42,242 nucleotides of DNA from a virus. Both the position numbers and the translations under genes were made by a program. The DNA is taken from the IMG/VR virus record IMGVR_UViG_3300009285_004767, positions 1 to 42,242 of that record; one strand, given 5' to 3'. Under the pieces are notes generated by a model. The model saw nothing but the letters and a program-made list of their open reading frames with translations. It had not been told where the DNA came from and did not search any database. Shown in pieces: positions 5,283 through 14,400 of this stretch. Within the stretch, counting starts at the first letter, position 1. Each line of letters opens with the position of its first letter.

Positions 5283-6139
5283 AGCGGTTATTTTTGCTTG
5301 GGTTGGCGCTGATGCTTCTGGCCGGAATGGGCTGGGCGCAATCGCCATTTGCCAACAGCGGGTTCAAAGTCGGTCACGTGGATGTTAGTTCGAGTGACCT
5401 TTACGGGATGTTCCCGGCCGAAGGGGTTTTGGTCAGGGTTACGAGCGTCACGTCTGCGACGGTTTTTAAAGTTGAGGGGCTTGCGGGCTTTGTAACCGGC
5501 AGTTATGGCACGGCGACGCAGGTGGACAGTCTATTCCCTGGCAACTATGTCCTGCGCGGGGTTTCTTGTTTCACGACCGCGAATGAGGGTGTGGCCCAAA
5601 CAATAACTGCGTATAACAAGGGCAGCGGGCAGTTCACAACGACAGCCTGGGGGACGGCGCTGATCAGAGGCGATATACTGGCGCTCGTGCCGGTCTCTTC
5701 GCTGATGGCGGCGGCTCAATACATCCGCGTTGACACCGGGGTGATTGTGTCCAATAATGACGGGGTGGGTTGGGATAGCACAATGTTCCACACTGTCCTC
5801 AACGTGACCGGGATCGTTCGCGTTCAAATAATGGCGGAGATTGTGACCGATCTGGCCGGGGCAACGGCTACCGTGGCGCTAGGGGTGGCGGGTATGGCAA
5901 CGGCATTCATAGCCGCGACAACGGCGACAGAGCTTGACGCTGGCGTGTGGTATAACACGATAAACGAGGCGACCGTTACCCTCAGTTTTGTAAATGCGGT
6001 GAAGGACTTGGTTAGCATAGGCGACGATGTTGGATTGACGGTAGGGACGGCTGATTTATCGGGTGGGCGGATAATTTTTCACTGCTGGGTGACGCCGTTA
6101 GCGACGGGCGCGGGAGCGGTCGCGGGCACAGGTCTATAA
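5279..6139 (+). CDS. Secreted-type beta-rich virion-region protein, 286 aa
   Basis: The start at 5279 follows AGGAGAATCGAA and overlaps the terS stop. Residues 1-20 are a clear Sec signal peptide: basic MKR, a Leu-rich core and an AQ cleavage-type site. The rest is Thr/Val/Ala-rich and probably beta-stranded. A central region (about 70-145) and the C-terminal end resemble the protein at 6156-7817, so the two are paralogues with shared outer domains. The role is unknown. A head fibre or adhesin-like decoration is possible from position, but a signal peptide is unexpected for a protein assembled in the cytoplasm. Confidence 0.7.
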   Translation: MKRLFLLGLALMLLAGMGWAQSPFANSGFKVGHVDVSSSDLYGMFPAEGVLVRVTSVTSATVFKVEGLAGFVTGSYGTATQVDSLFPGNYVLRGVSCFTTANEGVAQTITAYNKGSGQFTTTAWGTALIRGDILALVPVSSLMAAAQYIRVDTGVIVSNNDGVGWDSTMFHTVLNVTGIVRVQIMAEIVTDLAGATATVALGVAGMATAFIAATTATELDAGVWYNTINEATVTLSFVNAVKDLVSIGDDVGLTVGTADLSGGRIIFHCWVTPLATGAGAVAGTGL

Positions 6140-6155
6140 ATAAGGGCATAAACCG

Positions 6156-7817
6156 ATGAGAAAGTATATCATAGCGCTGTGTGCGCTTCTTCCGTTCGTT
6201 GTTGTCGGGCAGTATGTGACGGACGTGTTCCCGGACGACGGGTCGAAGGTATTGATTTACGGCGCGAACAGCGCAGGAAACGGCACTACGACGGTTGGGT
6301 TCAACGAGTTGATTTCGACGGGGGCATTGGGTTCGGCTCCGAACTATGTCGGTTACTGGTGTCGCGTCATTCACGACGCTGGGGGCGCTGGGACGGCTCC
6401 TCAGACGCAGATGCGCCAAGTTACAGGTTACAGCTCGACGACGGGGGTGTTGACGTTTGCGACGGGGTTTGCGAACGCGCTTGCGTCGGGCGACAAGGTT
6501 TATCTTTTTCCGGGTTCATCGTTGCAGGCGATCTGTGGGACGGAGGGCGTCCCGGCGGTAACCGCGACGAAGCTTGCGGCAGGGGAGAACCTTGCGGACG
6601 GGATGTTGTATATCAATAACACTGCCGACACGGTCAACAACAAACTTGAGTATGCAGAGGATATGGCAGAGAGCACTCGTGATTCTTTGTCATATATGCA
6701 CAAGTTGCTATGGGGGGCTGCCGGGCTGCCTGCGCTAACGGGGACTCGCTTGGCAGCTGGTGGTGGCGTATCGGCCGGGGAGGGGTTACTGTTCATCAGC
6801 GATGCCACGGACTCGGTCTATAAGTGGGTCGGCGGTGCGGATGGCGCGACGTGGGGGACGGCGGCGGAGCCTGCGGCGGGCGTGAATCTGCTTGAGGGCT
6901 TCGGGTATGCCCAGAACCAGCTTGACTCGGTTGTTGGTGCGTCGTATGGCGCGGTCGGGTCGCAATGGTCGCAGTCGGCTGCCTCGTATGTGGCGGGCGT
7001 GTCGCACGAGCAGGTTTTGATGGACTTGCAGGATCAGATGGATACTGTCAATGCCGTCAAGCTTGAGTATGCAGAGGATATGGGGGAGAGCACTCGTGAC
7101 TCCCTGTCGTATCTTCATAAGCTATTATGGGGAGCCGACGGATTGCCTGCGCTAACCGGCGCCCGTTTGGCAGCCGGCGGCGGCGTATCGGCTGGTGAAG
7201 GATTGCTGTTCCTCAGCGATGCGGTTGATACAATGAATGCCGTCAAGCTTGAGTATGCGGAGGATATGCAGGAGGGTATTCGTGATTCGCTTGAGGATGC
7301 GAATGACCATTTGCAGACGCTTCTCGGCGTTACGGCTGGGTTTGTGTCGGAAAATATCTGGACGACGGTTGAGGTAGTCGTCAACTTTGCTGCTGCCGGA
7401 GCGTGGGAGGATGCTGCAACGACTCACGAGTTATTTGATGTGACGGGTGACGTGGAGTTTGAAGTGACCGCGTTCTGTTCAACTGATGTTGCTGTAACGA
7501 GCGCTGACTCATTCTTTGTTGGCGCCGGCGATGGCGCTGGGGCCAATTTCCAAATCTGGCGGATACTGGGTTCGGATTTGGACGCGGGCGAGGGGTGCTT
7601 TCGTGGGTGTGGTTATTCGGCGGCTGCGGTTATTCCGACGGCTGCTCAACTCGGCGGGTCAGGCGGTGTATGGCGTGGGACGTCGATGAATGGGCAGGAC
7701 ATTGGGTTTGACATTGACGACAACGATTTTACTGCCGGAATCGTGGTGTTCTACTGCCGCTGGCGACCGGTAACGACGGGCGGGTCGGTAGCTGCGGGCG
7801 TTGGCGGGGCTCTATAA
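6156..7817 (+). CDS. Secreted-type repeat protein, 553 aa
   Basis: The ATG at 6156 follows a TAAGGG SD. Residues 1-18 form a signal peptide. Residues about 50-125 and 400-553 are similar to the upstream protein. Between them lie two ~55-residue repeats (163-217 and 302-356) beginning KLEYAEDM and ending in SDA, plus a shorter third copy from 364. The repeats join helical EDM..RDSL segments to a Gly/Ala-rich segment, as in elongated fibre shafts. Function is unknown; a surface fibre or secreted adhesin is my inference. Confidence 0.7.
   Translation: MRKYIIALCALLPFVVVGQYVTDVFPDDGSKVLIYGANSAGNGTTTVGFNELISTGALGSAPNYVGYWCRVIHDAGGAGTAPQTQMRQVTGYSSTTGVLTFATGFANALASGDKVYLFPGSSLQAICGTEGVPAVTATKLAAGENLADGMLYINNTADTVNNKLEYAEDMAESTRDSLSYMHKLLWGAAGLPALTGTRLAAGGGVSAGEGLLFISDATDSVYKWVGGADGATWGTAAEPAAGVNLLEGFGYAQNQLDSVVGASYGAVGSQWSQSAASYVAGVSHEQVLMDLQDQMDTVNAVKLEYAEDMGESTRDSLSYLHKLLWGADGLPALTGARLAAGGGVSAGEGLLFLSDAVDTMNAVKLEYAEDMQEGIRDSLEDANDHLQTLLGVTAGFVSENIWTTVEVVVNFAAAGAWEDAATTHELFDVTGDVEFEVTAFCSTDVAVTSADSFFVGAGDGAGANFQIWRILGSDLDAGEGCFRGCGYSAAAVIPTAAQLGGSGGVWRGTSMNGQDIGFDIDDNDFTAGIVVFYCRWRPVTTGGSVAAGVGGAL
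6642..6806 (+). repeat. Internal direct repeat, copy 1
   Basis: Encodes the first ~55-residue repeat of the 6156-7817 protein. It differs from copy 2 mainly at synonymous or conservative positions, so the repeat is kept at protein level. Confidence 0.75.
7059..7223 (+). repeat. Internal direct repeat, copy 2
   Basis: Second copy of the repeat at 6642-6806. A truncated third copy begins at about 7245. Confidence 0.75.
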
Positions 7818-7831
7818 CAGGAGGGAATAGG

Positions 7832-7881
7832 CGGGGCGGCTGCTGGTCAACTGTCTCCTGACCTATCGGCAGGCCGCCCCG
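7832..7881 (+). other. Hairpin between SD and terL start
   Basis: CGGGGCGGC (7832-7840) pairs perfectly with GCCGCCCCG (7873-7881); an inner GGTCA/TGACC pair can extend the fold. A strong SD (CAGGAGGGA, 7818-7826) lies before the hairpin, and the terL ATG lies 11 bases after it with no SD of its own. Confidence 0.65.
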
Positions 7882-7892
7882 TCGTTCAAAGT

Positions 7893-9674
7893 ATGTTGCG
7901 AGAGCTTGTAGATTGGCCGTTGTTGATAGGGAACCTTCGTTCGCCGAAGTTGTTTCCGTCTTACTGTGTTGATTTTCTGAAGATACAGACGAAGGAGGCG
8001 TTGTTTGTTCCCTTTGAGTTTAATTTTTCGCAGCGACTTGCTTGGGATTTGATTGCGCCTCACGTTCAGGCTGGTGGGCGGTGGATAGTGTTGAAGGCGC
8101 GGCAGGTTGGTATCAGCACATTGATAGAGGCGATAATAGATTGGCGGACGAGCCTCAACAGCGACGTAAGTTCTTTGATAATGGCGCACGATGCGGACAC
8201 TTCAAGTCGGTTATACAAGATGTTTAGGACTTACACAGAATACAAGCCTTCGTGGTTGCGTCCTCGGATGGCCAGTAGCGGGAATGAGAAGGGATTGAAT
8301 TTTAAGAGCATTCGGTCGAGTGTGCGGGTGATAACGGCGGGGTCTAGGGTTGCGACATCAGGCGATACTTTCCATTGCGCCCATTTGTCAGAATATGCGA
8401 AGTGGGATCATCCGGTAGAGGTTATGACGTCGCTCACGCCGACGTTGCCTAAGAATGCGCTTGTATTTATAGAATCAACGCCTTACGGATTGGGGAACGA
8501 CTTTTATTTGCGTTGGATAGCGGCAAAGGAAGGGCGGAGCGACTACATTCCGATATTTCTTCCTTGGTATAACGATCCGGGCTATACACTAGACAAGGTT
8601 AGAGTAGGGAATAATGAGGCTTATGACGCTGATCCGACCAAGGCTGAACGTTATTATGTTGACAGGTATAATCTCAATCAGGGGCAGATGAATTGGATGC
8701 GTTGGATGGTGGATACAGATTTCAATGGTTCGTTTGACGGGTTCATTCAGGAGTATCCGTTTGATGATGTAAGCTGCTTTCTTTCGAGCGGGAAGCCATA
8801 TTTTGATATGGGTGCGTTGCGCAATTTGGATTTAGAATTGCGGAAAGCGCGTCACGCGGTGTTGCGTGGTGAGTTCGATAGTGCGGGGCAATATTTTCCG
8901 GGCGGGGATGAGGATGTGACGATTTGGGATGTGCCGAATCCGGCGGAGCAAGTTGCCTATCGGTATGTGATATCGGCGGATTGTTGCGAGGGCGGGGGTG
9001 GGAATGTTGTAGATGACGGGCAGAAGCGGACGGGTGATACGGATTGGAATTACTGCATAGTCAGGGATAAGGTTCTTGATGTGCAGGTAGCAGAAATACG
9101 GAATAAAAAAGACCCCGACTTGTTTGCGGATCAGTTGTTCTGGATTTGGCGGCTGTATGGCAATGGGTTGTCGCCGGCTTACTGGCCGTTGATGATAGTG
9201 GAACGTAACAACCCTGGGCAGGCGGTTCTTCTGCGATTGCGGCAATTGCTGACCCAGTATAAGGTTCCTTACTCGCGTCTGTTCCATCAGGGTGATATGA
9301 ACAAGGACAATGAGCCGACGTTGAAGGATTTGGGATTTAGAACGCAGAAGGGGGGCGATGGCGATAGGTTAGCGATATTGGCGGACGTTCAACGGCGGAT
9401 ACGGCTTGGCAAATCCGGCGTTCTGTCGCAAGTAATCATAGATCAATGCCTGACGTTTATTAAGGATAAGAATCAGAAGCCGATAGCGCAGGAAGGGCGA
9501 TATGATGACGGGGTGATAGCGCTGGCCTTGAATTATGAGGGGGAGCGTCGGGATAATCCGGCTTGGGAGTTGCCGAAGCCAGTCAGGCGGTCGGCGTTTG
9601 ACGAGCGTATGATGCGCCAGAAGCAGGGGTTAGACAAGAATCGCTCAGGATACAGGAGAAACCGTTACGCCTGA
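7893..9674 (+). CDS. terL: Terminase large subunit, 593 aa
   Basis: The ATPase/nuclease that drives genome packaging. A Walker A-type motif KARQVGIST is at residues 68-76 and a Walker B-type strand ALVFIEST at about 189-196. The C-terminal RNase H-like nuclease shows acidic residues in SAD (363), VER (437) and YDDG (538-539). Length is normal for the family. ATG at 7893 is the first canonical start, although the frame is open back to 7818. The only good SD lies before a hairpin at 7832-7881. The gene ends eight bases into the portal reading frame. Confidence 0.93.
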   Translation: MLRELVDWPLLIGNLRSPKLFPSYCVDFLKIQTKEALFVPFEFNFSQRLAWDLIAPHVQAGGRWIVLKARQVGISTLIEAIIDWRTSLNSDVSSLIMAHDADTSSRLYKMFRTYTEYKPSWLRPRMASSGNEKGLNFKSIRSSVRVITAGSRVATSGDTFHCAHLSEYAKWDHPVEVMTSLTPTLPKNALVFIESTPYGLGNDFYLRWIAAKEGRSDYIPIFLPWYNDPGYTLDKVRVGNNEAYDADPTKAERYYVDRYNLNQGQMNWMRWMVDTDFNGSFDGFIQEYPFDDVSCFLSSGKPYFDMGALRNLDLELRKARHAVLRGEFDSAGQYFPGGDEDVTIWDVPNPAEQVAYRYVISADCCEGGGGNVVDDGQKRTGDTDWNYCIVRDKVLDVQVAEIRNKKDPDLFADQLFWIWRLYGNGLSPAYWPLMIVERNNPGQAVLLRLRQLLTQYKVPYSRLFHQGDMNKDNEPTLKDLGFRTQKGGDGDRLAILADVQRRIRLGKSGVLSQVIIDQCLTFIKDKNQKPIAQEGRYDDGVIALALNYEGERRDNPAWELPKPVRRSAFDERMMRQKQGLDKNRSGYRRNRYA

Positions 9675-11550
9675 ATTAAGCCAAGACATACTTGACCAGC
9701 TTACTCCAGAAGAGTTAGTTGATCTCGCCGCGGAGGATGCGAAGGCCAACGAGCAGCGCGCCCGGGATGCGTTTGAGGTCACAGAGACGTGCGCAATCCT
9801 GCTTGACCATTGGTATTCGCACTTCGAGCATTTTAACGAGAATATGTCGCTGGTCTATGGGGATCAGATTCCGAATGACGACCAGGCGGCGCTTCAGGAC
9901 GATGATCGGCCAATCGTCAATCGGAATATCGTTCTCCCCAAGGTTCTCCAGTATCTTGGCAGTTCTCTGAAGCGTCAACGTTCTATTGCGGCGTTCCCTG
10001 TGGATAGTAACGGAGACGATGCAATTGCGGCGAAGATAACCAAGCTTTTTAAGCATACCGAACAAGACAATGATATGGATTATATTGACTTGCAGGTAAG
10101 GGGGAGCGCCGCAATCAATAAAGTGGGATGGTATTACATTCCTCCGCCTGCGCCAGACGCAGAAGGCGACGACTTGCTTGTAAAGGTGTATTTTGAACCC
10201 CCTGAGAATGTGTTGCTTGACGCTGATGCGAGAGACTTGGATCAGAAGACTTGGCGGCGTGTTGGTCATCGGAGTTGGATGTCTGTGGAAGATATAATGG
10301 GCTTGTGGTCGGAATACGCGGATGAGATCAGAGATAAAGTAAAGGATGGGGATAAGAATTGGAACACTCTGACGGAGCGAATCAGACAAGGGGTTAGGCC
10401 AGCGTCAACGATAGAGCGCGGAGCCACGTCGAGCACCTTGATTTTGAAGAATGCCGACGTCTATGACAAGGTTAATCAACTCTTTCTTATTCTGTGTTTA
10501 TGGGAGCGGAATTATAGATGGGGGGCAAATGGGAAGCGCGAGGCCTATATGCTCTTGCGGATTGCAATTCCCTATCTCAATTTTGGGCTTGGCCGTTATG
10601 AACTTCCGTTGAAATACTATCCGTTTGTTCTTAATCAAAGTCTGAACTTTGGCTCAACGGTGATTGACACGGCGAGTTATGTTGATCAACTTAGGCCATT
10701 GCAGGAAGAGAAAAACCGCGTATCGGCAATGGCAGAGGATGCAATGAGCCGGGCGGTTGCGGAAACGCTCATCTTGGGCAAAGGCGAGGAGACGCTTAAA
10801 GAAGCGATCAAGAAGAATGGTTCTAAGCCGGGGATTTATACCGCTGCAACAGATAATCCTGTTGCTGACAGGATCAATTCGGCGGGGATCAGCGTTGGGG
10901 TGCAAGAATATATTGCCAAACTTGACGTTGATATTGAAAAAATAAGCGTCTTGCCTCCTGCGGTCGGTGGGGCGGCGGAGAACAAAAGCGAGTCAGGGAG
11001 CTATTTTGCGCAGAAGGTGGACCAGGGCGAGCAGTCTATTGAGATATTCAGCTTCATTGAAAACCGGAAGGTTAAGAAGCTGCTCTATCGAGTCATCCTT
11101 GAGCGCTATCAGGTTTATTATACAGCGCCTATGGCGCTGAGGATATTTGGCGAGCAACCCATCCAACCAGGCGTCCCAATTCAAAATCAGCCTAAATATG
11201 CGGATGTGGCAATAAACCAGATTGATTGGGCGACCGGGTCTATTCTTGACGACATAACAGTTGGTCGTTACGATGTAGTTATTGATGATGTGAATTACAG
11301 TAATTCAGTCAGGTCAGAGGAGTTACGTGTGTTGGTTGACGCGCTAAAAGTTGTTCCCCCGCAAGTTGCGGCGCTCCTCCTTCCTGAGTTCATAAAGAAT
11401 CTTCCGCTTGAGCGGCGTCTTGAATTTTCGGCAATGGCCGAGCAAGTGCTTGCTCCGTTCATAATGCAAGCAATGAATCCGATTCCTCCCGCAGAAGAGG
11501 GCGCTGTTGGGAATAGGAGAACAATACAATCGCCCCAACCGGCTATATAG
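9667..11550 (+). CDS. Portal protein, 627 aa, probable ACG start
   Basis: Resembles podovirus (P22-type) portals: an acidic helical N-terminus, RNIVLPKVLQYLGSSLKRQR near residues 85-104, a long middle domain and a C-terminal helical barrel region. The portal forms the ring through which DNA enters the head. Coding-like sequence (LTPEELVDLAAEDAKANEQ) extends well upstream of the first ATG at 9844. From the in-frame stop at 9631 to 9844 there is no ATG, GTG or TTG. An SD (AGGAG, 9654-9658) sits eight bases before ACG at 9667, which is taken as the start. A sequence error turning ATG into ACG is the main alternative. Confidence 0.85.
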   Translation, partial: TPELSQDILDQLTPEELVDLAAEDAKANEQRARDAFEVTETCAILLDHWYSHFEHFNENMSLVYGDQIPNDDQAALQDDDRPIVNRNIVLPKVLQYLGSSLKRQRSIAAFPVDSNGDDAIAAKITKLFKHTEQDNDMDYIDLQVRGSAAINKVGWYYIPPPAPDAEGDDLLVKVYFEPPENVLLDADARDLDQKTWRRVGHRSWMSVEDIMGLWSEYADEIRDKVKDGDKNWNTLTERIRQGVRPASTIERGATSSTLILKNADVYDKVNQLFLILCLWERNYRWGANGKREAYMLLRIAIPYLNFGLGRYELPLKYYPFVLNQSLNFGSTVIDTASYVDQLRPLQEEKNRVSAMAEDAMSRAVAETLILGKGEETLKEAIKKNGSKPGIYTAATDNPVADRINSAGISVGVQEYIAKLDVDIEKISVLPPAVGGAAENKSESGSYFAQKVDQGEQSIEIFSFIENRKVKKLLYRVILERYQVYYTAPMALRIFGEQPIQPGVPIQNQPKYADVAINQIDWATGSILDDITVGRYDVVIDDVNYSNSVRSEELRVLVDALKVVPPQVAALLLPEFIKNLPLERRLEFSAMAEQVLAPFIMQAMNPIPPAEEGAVGNRRTIQSPQPAI

Positions 11551-11551
11551 A

Positions 11552-11609
11552 GCCTCTCGTCTAATCGACCTTTATGTAGCGCAAGCTCGCGGCCTCTCGT
11601 TAAACCGAC
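11552..11609. repeat. Imperfect direct repeats before the scaffold gene
   Basis: GCCTCTCGTCTAATCGACC (from about 11552) and GCCTCTCGTTAAACCGACC (from about 11591) lie 39 bases apart in the short gap between portal and scaffold. Their role is unknown; they could be regulator or RNA-processing sites. Confidence 0.45.
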
Positions 11610-11632
11610 CCGCGAATGGAAGGACAAAACCA

Positions 11633-12484
11633 ATGGCGAACCTAAACTTCGCGCAACCCGATGACAATCCTGATCTTGATTATGTTCCAAATCAGGAAGA
11701 TTACATCCCTGCCCCGGATGTTGAACTGCCAGACCAGATCGTTGAGCCGTCAGAAGGCGAAGACCCGGGCGCCGACGAACTGGCATATCTGGAGAGTTTG
11801 AAGGGCAAGCCGTCTCTCTTGGAAAAAATTGGACTTATTCCGAAGGAGAAGTTCGACCGGGTGGCGAAAGCGGCCAACGATAACCGGACGGCGCTTCGCA
11901 CATTCGGCGAAAGAACCACTTCAGAGATGCGTGACCTTCGCGCGAAGATTGAACTGCTCCAACCCAGCAGACAGCAGCAGTCTCCAAAGTCTGAGGAACT
12001 GTATGCACAATACGAAGAGAGTGGCAAGTTCGAGGATTTGCGGGCGGCAAGGGCAGCGGAGCGCGCGGAGATGGAGTCCTCATTTGAGGCCAAGATGGAG
12101 GGGCGGCTGGCAAAGGCCCGCGCCGAGATCGAACAGCAGACTTACGGCGCCCAATCAGAGCGTGAATGGCTTGCTGAGCTTGCCAAAGCGGAGCACAAGG
12201 ATGTAGACCGCGAAGAGGTGGAGACCTTCTTTGACCGGCAAGAAAATCTAAGAGCCCGCCCCGAAGAGATCATCTTCTCATATCGGGCGAGGAAGTATCT
12301 CGCAGCGAATCCAGGCAAAAACTTTATGGACTTTGTCGCGACTTACGGAACCGCCGTGGCAAGGGCCGGGAGGGGAGCGCCGCTTCCTCCGCCGGGCGAA
12401 GGTTCGAGGCGGCCAAACCCGCAAACAACCGGGCGAAGGCTGTCAAAACAGGAACTCATTGCTGATTACGACAGCAAGGGGTAA
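11633..12484 (+). CDS. Scaffolding-type protein, 283 aa
   Basis: Lies between portal and coat, the usual position for a scaffold. The protein is strongly acidic at the N-terminus (residues 8-50) and then mainly charged coiled coil (about 60-200), with a basic C-terminal tail. The start at 11633 follows GGAAGGAC; a longer frame from 11507 overlaps the portal and is rejected. Scaffolds guide assembly of coat around the portal and leave the head before or during packaging. The assignment rests on position and composition rather than on a motif. Confidence 0.75.
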   Translation: MANLNFAQPDDNPDLDYVPNQEDYIPAPDVELPDQIVEPSEGEDPGADELAYLESLKGKPSLLEKIGLIPKEKFDRVAKAANDNRTALRTFGERTTSEMRDLRAKIELLQPSRQQQSPKSEELYAQYEESGKFEDLRAARAAERAEMESSFEAKMEGRLAKARAEIEQQTYGAQSEREWLAELAKAEHKDVDREEVETFFDRQENLRARPEEIIFSYRARKYLAANPGKNFMDFVATYGTAVARAGRGAPLPPPGEGSRRPNPQTTGRRLSKQELIADYDSKG

Positions 12485-12505
12485 GATTTCATTATGAGGT
12501 AAAAG

Positions 12506-13816
12506 ATGGCAGCCTACAAAACATTCACTCATCAAGGTGAACTAACACCCGATCAAATCCGGGATCAGGTGGGATATGTCCCGATTGCAAGGAGTCCTTA
12601 CGGGCCGATCGCCCAAGAGGTGAATATCGGGCGCGGCGACGTCGCCGCCGGGAATATGCTGGCTTCGGATGTCAATACGGTTATTGCCGACCTCGTTGAC
12701 GAATTCAACGAGACGGATACCGTCAAGATTCCTACGCTGGAGAATTCGGAAGACGCCCCGGTCTATGGGCAAGGATCGCTGGATGGCGCGGATGCTGAAG
12801 CGATTGAGTTCTCGCAGACAGAAGTGAACGTGGGACTATGGGGCAAGCGATTCCCTGTCCCGCGCGACATCATCACCAAGATTCGGAGTAAGAAGGTCGG
12901 TGATCTGATGCGTCTGACGCGCAAGAATGTGGTCAGATGGGCAATGCGTGTTCGCACTGAACAGATCACGCGGTCTTGGTATGAGGGGCGGCCGCTTCAT
13001 ATTTCGCGCGCGTCTTCGGACTATATCCCGACGGCTCTGGGAACCGGGACGCCGCTCGGCAAGGGTCGCCATCACTGCCCAAACATACACGTGGCAGGGC
13101 AGGGATTGGTGTCGCACTCGACGACTCATACAGTGTTCGATTCCAGTATCAACGATTACCTCGTCCTGCTCCAGGGTGATGGTTCAGCCGCTGCGCTTCC
13201 GAATCCTGACGCGCTCGACGCTGTTCTCAACGATATGAACTACAAGGACTTCGAGCCTGCGCTGGAGGAATATGGTGCGGGGATGTTTATCGGCTATGCG
13301 ACGCCGGAAGTGTTCCAGTTGCTGAAGGCCAATGACAAGATCAAGCAGATCGAGCAGAGTGCGTTTCGTGGCGCGATGATGAAAGACCCGATTCTGACCC
13401 CCGGGGACTTGATCTATAGGAATATCGTCATCAAGCAACATAAGGACATTGCGTGGGAGATTCACCATTCCTGCACCGATCCGAGCGGCGCCGCCGCGGG
13501 TGGGTGGTATGTTCGTTATGGGCCGATGAACTCGGATGAGAACCAAGAGCTTTCACTCTTCGGTCGTCAATCAACCGATTCGGCGGATAGGGACATTCAC
13601 GCGCTCCTTATCCTTGGCAAGCGTGGGATGCACATTGCCCGGGCTGGTCGTGCGAATGTGTTCGAGAAGATGTCGCAGGACGAGCGGACGGGCTACGTCT
13701 ATTGCGAGATGGCAACCGGTTGCGAGCGGAATGACATTTATCGCGGCACGTCTATCGCATCGCCCGAAAGCATTATCAACCGCTCGGTCTATGTCGTCGC
13801 GTTCCGCGTCGCGTAA
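12506..13816 (+). CDS. Major capsid protein, 436 aa
   Basis: The first gene after the scaffold, of normal coat size. It has an N-terminal arm, an insertion-rich middle and a C-terminal beta region ending VVAFRVA, consistent with an HK97-fold coat of the N4 gp56/P22-like group. The motif LGKRGMHIARAG near residue 372 and the paired W/R-rich segment VRWAMRVRTEQITRSWYEGR near 142-161 are coat-like. It is expected to be the most abundant virion protein. The ATG at 12506 follows a GAGG site at 12495-12498, seven bases before the start. Confidence 0.85.
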   Translation: MAAYKTFTHQGELTPDQIRDQVGYVPIARSPYGPIAQEVNIGRGDVAAGNMLASDVNTVIADLVDEFNETDTVKIPTLENSEDAPVYGQGSLDGADAEAIEFSQTEVNVGLWGKRFPVPRDIITKIRSKKVGDLMRLTRKNVVRWAMRVRTEQITRSWYEGRPLHISRASSDYIPTALGTGTPLGKGRHHCPNIHVAGQGLVSHSTTHTVFDSSINDYLVLLQGDGSAAALPNPDALDAVLNDMNYKDFEPALEEYGAGMFIGYATPEVFQLLKANDKIKQIEQSAFRGAMMKDPILTPGDLIYRNIVIKQHKDIAWEIHHSCTDPSGAAAGGWYVRYGPMNSDENQELSLFGRQSTDSADRDIHALLILGKRGMHIARAGRANVFEKMSQDERTGYVYCEMATGCERNDIYRGTSIASPESIINRSVYVVAFRVA

Positions 13817-13839
13817 CCACAAACTGAAGGGATACAACG

Positions 13840-14130
13840 ATGGCAATGGTATTGAACTCGGCTGCCAATGCCCCGACTCCGACGCCGTATGGGACTTTTC
13901 AAAGCCCTATGGTGTTCACCGGAACGTGTCGGCAGGCAGACTTCACCACAACCGGGGCAATCGCCAGGCTCGCGCTTCCTGTTGGGACGGTGTTCTTCTT
14001 CGCAGGGACGCGCAATCTTGCCGGAACAACGGCCGGGATCGGGATCATTCGCGTCCTGAGTTCCAACGACACGATTGCCGACTACTACTCGCTTGACGGC
14101 GTGGCGCTCTCAACTCTCGTAACGGATTAA
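13840..14130 (+). CDS. Possible head decoration protein, 96 aa
   Basis: A small Thr/Ala/Gly-rich protein of beta-type sequence directly after the coat gene, where decoration or head-stabilising proteins often lie. It has no signal peptide or Cys cluster. The ATG at 13840 follows GAAGGGATACAACG. Function is inferred from position only. Confidence 0.6.
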   Translation: MAMVLNSAANAPTPTPYGTFQSPMVFTGTCRQADFTTTGAIARLALPVGTVFFFAGTRNLAGTTAGIGIIRVLSSNDTIADYYSLDGVALSTLVTD

Positions 14131-14142
14131 GGTGACGCCTCA

Positions 14143-14397
14143 ATGATTCTCTGCAAATCACTTGCAGGTGGTGTGTTGCGGATTCGTCTGCGGGCTTGCG
14201 AGGGCAAGATAACCGTTAAGCCGGGCGAGTCGGTTCAACTTCCCGAAGAGATCGCCGACCGATATATGGCTCTGGGTCTCGTCGAAAAAGTTGGGGCGCA
14301 TTCTCAGCAGGAAACTCCTGAACAGCCTCGACCGCCTGTCGTTCGTCAATACCGGCGAAGGATGAAGAGGGCTCCGACTCCGCCCGCTGAAGCGTAA
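14143..14397 (+). CDS. Small basic head-region protein, 84 aa
   Basis: The N-terminal ~45 residues look like a small beta domain (VKPGESVQLPEEIADRYMAL); the tail is Pro/Arg-rich. The start at 14143 lies behind AAGGTGACGCC and the gene ends three bases before the adaptor gene. It may bind the coat or the connector. No family is named with confidence. Confidence 0.6.
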   Translation: MILCKSLAGGVLRIRLRACEGKITVKPGESVQLPEEIADRYMALGLVEKVGAHSQQETPEQPRPPVVRQYRRRMKRAPTPPAEA

Positions 14398-14400
14398 TTT

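Noticed and set aside
9715-10389. 224-codon minus-strand frame
   Set aside because: Antisense shadow of the portal gene, opposite to transcription of the whole arm.
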